Positions 59,920 through 64,000 of a stretch of 64,000 bases of DNA are shown one piece after another. Each line of letters begins with the position of its first letter. The stretch's first letter is position 1. The notes beneath the pieces are model-generated. The model did not search any database. It saw only the letters and a list, made by a program, of their open reading frames with translations, and was not told where the DNA came from. The position numbers and the translations under genes are program-made. This DNA is from an uncultured Bacteroidota bacterium (GTDB taxonomy: Bacteria > Bacteroidota > Bacteroidia > Bacteroidales > P3): the NCBI GenBank assembly GCA_902774395.1, contig CACYIK010000001.1:124001-188000 (forward strand), in the 5' to 3' direction.

Positions 59920-60930
59920 ATGAATACCATTAATAAATTGCTGATTGCAGGTCTGCTCAGCTGCTCGCTGCTCACCGTCGCCGCCCAGCCCGGGCACGAG
60001 GGTGTCGACGCCCAGTCAGGAGCTACCCCGATGCCAGAGGCCCCCATGCCGGGTCCCGAGGGTCACCATGGCTGCCCTGCCATGGGTCCCGCCTGTCAGC
60101 CGGTGGAGTTCCAGAGCGTGAAAATCTGCTATGCTCCCATGAGGGATATGTTTGTGGCCATCGACAGCGTCGAGTGCTCGGTCCACCTCGTCAAGATGGA
60201 GGAAGAGAGCCTTGACACCGTTGCCAGCTATCAGACCGACAATATCCACAAACGTCACGACCTGAAGAACATCCTCCGTCCCGTGAGTGTGGGCTTCATG
60301 GGTCCCTATGTCGTCGTGCTGGCTTCGGCCGTCAACGACACCGCCTATGTGGGACTGTTCGACGAGAGCCTCAAGCCCGTGGCCCGTCGTTCTTTCAAGA
60401 GCCCGATGTATGCCATGCACATGGAACCCGGCAGACTCTTCGTGGTGGGCCGCAACCCCTATGGCTATGACATCAACATCATCCCCGTCGAAGACCCTGA
60501 GGACCTCGAGGGCTTCGAGAAGGGCGAGATGCTCTCGCACCACTACCGTGTGGCCAAGCAGGCTGAGAAAATCAAGAATTCCGACCCCGTAGGTATCGGC
60601 CTCACTGCCGTGGCTGTTGCCGTGGTGTTCCTGGCGCTGGTCTGCATCTCGCTGATCCTCCAAGGTTCCGGCAAGCTGTTGTCGGGCATGGACGACAAGA
60701 AGAAGAAAGACAAGAAGAAGGGTGGTGCCGCCGTGCAGGCCTCTGCCGCCGCTGCCGACAAGGAGGGTGAGATCTACGCCGCCATCGCCACCGCCATCCA
60801 CCTCTACAATGACGAGCTCCACGACGAAGAGGACGCCGTCATCACCATCCAGAAGGTGGAGCGCGAATGGACTCCTTGGAACGCCAAGTATTATAATATG
60901 AATCAATATTTCAATAAAGTAAGGAGGTAA
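59920..60930 (+). CDS. OadG-like gamma subunit with large N-terminal domain
   Basis: The 336-residue protein has a signal peptide (to about residue 23), a 190-residue exported domain, and then one helix (about 223-247, AVAVVFLALVCISLILQGSG) followed by a Lys-rich stretch, as in OadG. The C-terminal segment (EGEIYAAIATAIHLYNDEL) matches OadG-type proteins of Bacteroidota. It probably anchors and assembles the decarboxylase complex. Classical OadG is under 100 residues. Confidence 0.78.
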   Translation: MNTINKLLIAGLLSCSLLTVAAQPGHEGVDAQSGATPMPEAPMPGPEGHHGCPAMGPACQPVEFQSVKICYAPMRDMFVAIDSVECSVHLVKMEEESLDTVASYQTDNIHKRHDLKNILRPVSVGFMGPYVVVLASAVNDTAYVGLFDESLKPVARRSFKSPMYAMHMEPGRLFVVGRNPYGYDINIIPVEDPEDLEGFEKGEMLSHHYRVAKQAEKIKNSDPVGIGLTAVAVAVVFLALVCISLILQGSGKLLSGMDDKKKKDKKKGGAAVQASAAAADKEGEIYAAIATAIHLYNDELHDEEDAVITIQKVEREWTPWNAKYYNMNQYFNKVRR

Positions 60931-61016
60931 GGAGACAAGGAGATAAGGAGATAAGACAAATGCTCAGATGCAGTATTGGCTTAACTACTTAACTACTGTC
61001 TACTTAACTACAAAAA
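60928..61016. repeat. GGAGATAA / TTAACTACT element
   Basis: The left arm GGAGACAAGGAGATAAGG, loop GACAAATGCTCAGATGCAG and right arm TTAACTACTTAACTACTGTC. The loop start matches elements at 2535, 5404 and 31995. Confidence 0.8.
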
Positions 61017-61027
61017 AAGAAGAAGCA

Positions 61028-61465
61028 ATGAAAAACTACAAACTCAAGATAAACGGCAACGACTATAATGTTGATATCAACGAGGTCGAAGGTCAGGAGG
61101 TGAAACTGTCGGTCAACGGCACCGAGTATGTCGTCACCGTCGACCAGGAAATGAAACAGCAGCGCAAGCCTGTGGCCCGTCCCGCAGCCGCCCCTGCCGC
61201 CCAGGTGGCTCCCGCCGCCGGCGGAGTGCAGAAGGCCAACGCCCCTGCTGCCGGCGCCAAGGTGACCACCCCGCTGCCCGGCACCATCCTCGACGTCTTC
61301 GTCAACGTTGGCGACACCGTCAAGGCTGGCCAGACCGTGGTGCTCCTCGAGGCCATGAAGATGGAGAACAACATCGAGGCCGACGCCGAAGGCACCGTCA
61401 AGGAAGTCAAGGTCCGCAAGGGCGACAGCGTCCTCGAGGGCGATGTATTGGTTGTGATTGGATAA
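61028..61465 (+). CDS. mmdC: Biotin carrier subunit of methylmalonyl-CoA decarboxylase
   Basis: The 145-residue protein starts MKNYKLKINGNDYNVDI. An Ala/Pro linker (residues 45-75) leads to a biotinyl domain with the biotin-accepting lysine in EAMKMEN. The domain carries CO2 from MmdA to the membrane beta subunit. The upstream ATG at 60968 lies in a repeat element and is rejected. Confidence 0.95.
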   Translation: MKNYKLKINGNDYNVDINEVEGQEVKLSVNGTEYVVTVDQEMKQQRKPVARPAAAPAAQVAPAAGGVQKANAPAAGAKVTTPLPGTILDVFVNVGDTVKAGQTVVLLEAMKMENNIEADAEGTVKEVKVRKGDSVLEGDVLVVIG

Positions 61466-61549
61466 GAAAGAAAGTTGAAAAGATTAAAAGATAAAAAGTT
61501 GTATAACCTTTTAAACTTTTAAACTTTTAAACCTTTAAACTTTAGAAGA
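61466..61549. repeat. TTTTAAAC octamer element
   Basis: The left arm AAAGTTGAAAAGATTAAAAG and right arm CTTTTAAACTTTTAAACTTT lie between mmdC and mmdB. Confidence 0.85.
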
Positions 61550-61551
61550 CA

Positions 61552-62721
61552 ATGATAAGTTTAGCAACAGGTGGCTTCATGGACTTCATGTCGACGCAGC
61601 TGGTCCAGTTCCTGGAATATACCGGCTTCGCCAATGTGACCTGGGGCCATATCGCAATGATTTTGATAGGCTTGACGTTCATTTTCCTGGGCATCAAGTA
61701 TGAGTTCGAGCCGTTGCTGCTGGTTCCTATCGGATTCGGTATGCTCATCGGCAATATTCCCTTCTATCCGGGACTGAAGATAGGTATCTATGAACAAGGC
61801 TCCGTGCTGAATATCCTCTACCACGGAGTGCAGAACGGATGGTATCCACCGCTAATCTTCCTGGGTATCGGAGCAATGACCGATTTCTCGGCGTTGCTCT
61901 CGAACCCCAAGCTGATGCTTATCGGTGCTGCCGCCCAGGTGGGTATCTTCGCCGCCTATATGGGTTCCTTGGCTTTGGGCTTCATGCCCAACGAGGCAGG
62001 TGCCATCGGTATCATCGGTGGTGCCGACGGTCCCACGGCCATCTTCATCTCGTCGCAGTTGGCGCCGGAGCTGATGGGTGCCATCGCCGTGTCGGCATAT
62101 AGCTACATGGCCCTGGTACCGGTCATCCAGCCCCCCATCATGCGCCTCCTCACCAACCAGAAAGAGCGCACCATCCGCATGAAGCCTCCGCGTCAGGTCT
62201 CGAAGCTCGAGAAGATTACCTTCCCGATCATCGGCCTGCTCTTCTGCGCCTTCATCGTGCCGAGCGGTCTGCCCCTGCTGGGTATGCTCTTCTTCGGCAA
62301 CCTGCTGAAAGAGTGCGGCGTCACCAAACGCCTCTCCGATGTGGCCTCCAACGCCGTGGTGAACATCTGCACCCTGCTCATCGGCATCACCGTGGGTGCC
62401 TCGACGCAGGCCTCGGTGTTCCTGAGTGGCAAGTCGGTGATGATCTTCGCTCTGGGTGCCGGCAGCTTCGTCGTCGCCACCTTCTGCGGTGTGCTGTTCG
62501 TGAAGATCATGAACCTCTTCCTTAAGGAGGGCAACAAGATTAACCCGCTCATCGGCAACTCCGGCGTCAGCGCCGTGCCCGATGCCGCCCGTGTGTCGAA
62601 CAACGTGGGTCTGGAGTACGACAAGACCAACTACCTGCTCCAGCACGCCATGGGTCCCAATGTGGCCGGCGTGGTAGGATCGGCCGTCGCCGCCGGTATC
62701 CTGCTGGCCTTCCTGCACTAA
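61552..62721 (+). CDS. mmdB: Na+-translocating decarboxylase beta subunit
   Basis: The 389-residue membrane protein has about nine helices with the OadB/MmdB signatures GVQNGWYPPLIFLGIGAMTDF and GIIGGADGPTAIFISSQLAP, the latter holding the Asp that binds Na+. Decarboxylation of carboxybiotin here drives Na+ export, so the operon saves energy while forming propionyl-CoA. Confidence 0.96.
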   Translation: MISLATGGFMDFMSTQLVQFLEYTGFANVTWGHIAMILIGLTFIFLGIKYEFEPLLLVPIGFGMLIGNIPFYPGLKIGIYEQGSVLNILYHGVQNGWYPPLIFLGIGAMTDFSALLSNPKLMLIGAAAQVGIFAAYMGSLALGFMPNEAGAIGIIGGADGPTAIFISSQLAPELMGAIAVSAYSYMALVPVIQPPIMRLLTNQKERTIRMKPPRQVSKLEKITFPIIGLLFCAFIVPSGLPLLGMLFFGNLLKECGVTKRLSDVASNAVVNICTLLIGITVGASTQASVFLSGKSVMIFALGAGSFVVATFCGVLFVKIMNLFLKEGNKINPLIGNSGVSAVPDAARVSNNVGLEYDKTNYLLQHAMGPNVAGVVGSAVAAGILLAFLH

Positions 62722-62748
62722 TCAAGAAGGAATACAACACCAACAACA

Positions 62749-62778
62749 AGAGGACGCTCCCCGCGAGCGTCCTCTTTT
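62749..62778 (+). terminator. Terminator of the methylmalonyl-CoA operon
   Basis: AGAGGACGCTC pairs with GAGCGTCCTCT across a five-base loop, followed by T residues. Confidence 0.92.
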
Positions 62779-62795
62779 CTATTGTCAAAATAAAT

Positions 62796-62826
62796 TTTGC
62801 CATATCGCCCAATTTTCGTATCTTTG
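62796..62826 (+). promoter_or_regulatory. Promoter of the Fic gene
   Basis: TTTG (62796-62799) and TATCTTTG (62819-62826) are 19 bp apart. The start codon is only 11 bases further on, so the mRNA is probably nearly leaderless. Confidence 0.8.
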
Positions 62827-62837
62827 CAGCGTGAAAT

Positions 62838-63896
62838 ATGACGCAAGAGAATAAGGACATATTATTGAAACTGCTTGAACGGCACCGCGAGTTGGGCATC
62901 TCTGAACAGATAGACTACGACAAGTTCTATCTGTATTCTATCATTGTGCACTCCACCGCCATCGAGGGCAGCACGGTGACCGAGGTGGAAGCACAGCTGC
63001 TCTTCGACGAGGGCATCACCTCCAGCAAACGCACCATGCAGGAACAGATGATGAACCTCGACCTGAAGGTGGCATACGAATATGGTCGCGAGTGGATCAA
63101 ACAGCATAAGCCCATCACCGTTGACTGGCTTATCACTTTGGCCGCAAAGGTGATGGCCCGCACCGGCAGCGAATATAGTGCTTTGGGTGGCAACTTCTCC
63201 GCCGCCAAAGGCGAGTTGCGAAAGCTGAATGTGTCTGCCGGAATGGGTGGCAAGTCTTATATGTCCTATTTAAAGGTGCCGGAACGTCTGGCTGCTTTTT
63301 GCGAAGAACTGAACAAACGTCGCAAGGCTGTTGACCCAACGGATATCTGTGCCGTCTACGACCTCAGTTTCTGGGCGCACTACGAGTTGGTCACCATCCA
63401 CCCGTGGGCCGACGGCAATGGCCGCACCAGCCGCCTGCTGATGAACCTCTTGCAATGGGAGTTTGGCGTGCTGCCCACCAAAGTGCTTACAGAGGACAAA
63501 GCTACCTATATCCAAGCCCTTATCGATACCCGCGAAAAAGAGGATATAGCCATCTTCCAGAACTGCATGGCCACCCTTCATGCCGAGCACCTGCGTACCG
63601 ACATCGACCAATATGTCAACTCCGCTACTGAGAAAATGGTCGATAAAACCGTTTTGAGGAAGGAAATGGTCGATAAATGGTCGATAAAGCCCACTCTGGC
63701 CGAGAAATTGGTCGATATTTTGGACTTTGTAGCCAACAAGGGTGAGTTCACCACCGAGACAATCGTCAATCAGTTCGGATTTGCATCGACCACGGCCAAG
63801 CGCTACTTGCGTCAGCTCACCGAGTTTGGTTATTTGGAAGCATACGGCGGAAACCGCAACCGCTGTTATCGATTGAGAAATACTATTTCGGCATAA
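62838..63896 (+). CDS. Fic domain protein (AMP-transferase type) with winged-helix C-terminus
   Basis: The 352-residue protein has the Fic motif HPWADGNGRTSRLL (about residues 191-204), with the catalytic His present. An N-terminal inhibitory motif STAIEG (about residues 37-42) matches (S/T)xxxE(G/N), making it a class II, self-inhibited Fic. Residues 290-350 form a winged helix (GEFTTETIVNQFGFASTTAKRYL). Such proteins AMPylate targets; the target is unknown. It stands alone with its own promoter. Confidence 0.92.
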   Translation: MTQENKDILLKLLERHRELGISEQIDYDKFYLYSIIVHSTAIEGSTVTEVEAQLLFDEGITSSKRTMQEQMMNLDLKVAYEYGREWIKQHKPITVDWLITLAAKVMARTGSEYSALGGNFSAAKGELRKLNVSAGMGGKSYMSYLKVPERLAAFCEELNKRRKAVDPTDICAVYDLSFWAHYELVTIHPWADGNGRTSRLLMNLLQWEFGVLPTKVLTEDKATYIQALIDTREKEDIAIFQNCMATLHAEHLRTDIDQYVNSATEKMVDKTVLRKEMVDKWSIKPTLAEKLVDILDFVANKGEFTTETIVNQFGFASTTAKRYLRQLTEFGYLEAYGGNRNRCYRLRNTISA

Positions 63897-63898
63897 GA

Positions 63899-63998
63899 TT
63901 TGGTTGATTGGAATTATTTCTGTATCTTTGCATCGTGAAATAATCCTTACGGGATAACGAAACCCCTGCGGTTACATACACCACAGGGGTTTTCTCTT
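63899..63998 (+). promoter_or_regulatory. Promoter followed closely by a terminator (possible small RNA or attenuator)
   Basis: TTTG (63899-63902) and TATCTTTG (63923-63930) are 20 bp apart. About 30 bases later AACCCCTG (63961-63968) pairs with CAGGGGTT (63984-63991) and a T run follows. Transcription would yield an RNA of about 60 nt. It could also be the leader of a gene beyond the window. Confidence 0.5.
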
Positions 63999-64000
63999 TC

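Overview
The window comes from a Bacteroidota chromosome, almost certainly order Bacteroidales; the genus cannot be fixed from the sequence. Support comes from Bacteroidota-type promoters (TTTG, about 19 bp, TAnnTTTG, often ending TTTGCA), the absence of strong Shine-Dalgarno sites, and the gene content: a PorW/SprE-like lipoprotein of type IX secretion, bactofilin, DUF4199 beside a GT2 glycosyltransferase, DUF6266, an APH-RapZ fusion, an ECF sigma/anti-sigma pair, a Na+-pumping methylmalonyl-CoA decarboxylase, GDP-heptose synthesis and a 3,5-diaminohexanoate dehydrogenase of lysine fermentation. Coding DNA is GC-rich, spacers are AT-rich. There is no rRNA, CRISPR array or recognisable transposase. 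One tRNA gene (Glu, CUC) is present.

Layout. 0-10 kb: AsmA-like protein (cut by the window edge), DUF4199, GT2, YchF, PorW-like lipoprotein, bactofilin, APH-RapZ fusion. 10.5-21.6 kb: tRNA-Glu, then a long plus-strand run of housekeeping genes (truA, prmA, topB, yggS, yitT-like, rpe, rlmI-like, folE, lolA, tsaB, a four-helix-bundle cassette, an ABC permease). 21.6-27.5 kb, minus strand: GDP-D-glycero-D-manno-heptose genes (gmhB, hddC, gmhA, hddA) with a GxxExxY cassette among them, a GT4 glycosyltransferase and a DUF6266 gene. 27.5-28.4 kb: three 213-bp tandem repeats and other non-coding repeats. 28.4-33.5 kb: kdd, serC, serA, an ATP-grasp-like protein, mntP. 33.5-39 kb: AbiEi/AbiEii flanked by direct repeats, a beta-barrel protein, sigma/anti-sigma and a cell-surface protein. 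39-51 kb: ABC-F, PriA, CorA, ATP-grasp, an ExbB/ExbD operon, polyprenyl synthase and a TPR protein. 50.4-57 kb: aguB-aguA (putrescine from agmatine), an S41 protease and an M48 protease with a probable C-terminal barrel. 57-62.7 kb: methylmalonyl-CoA epimerase and decarboxylase/Na+ pump genes. 62.8 kb to the end: a Fic protein and a short promoter-terminator unit.

The most unusual feature is a pervasive family of short iterated words (mostly period 7 or 8, sometimes 9, 10, 11 or 15), usually set as a left arm, a loop of about 20-45 nt and an inverted right arm. They fill many of the intergenic spacers. They also sit in frame inside conserved enzymes (TruA, PrmA, YggS, RlmI, TsaB, AguA, ABC-F, APH-RapZ, TopB) and even form the signal-peptide coding region of three exported proteins. 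Copies inside genes depart from the intergenic word just where it would give a stop codon, and three copies of one word share a 28-nt loop. Two AT-rich one-gene cassettes (a four-helix-bundle/S23-type protein and a GxxExxY protein with nuclease-like residues) lie between inverted copies of the local word. This looks like a repeat-element system tolerated, or used, inside coding regions, similar in spirit to Rickettsia palindromic elements. I do not recognise it as a described family.

All calls rest on reading the sequence and on memory of protein families; no database search was run.
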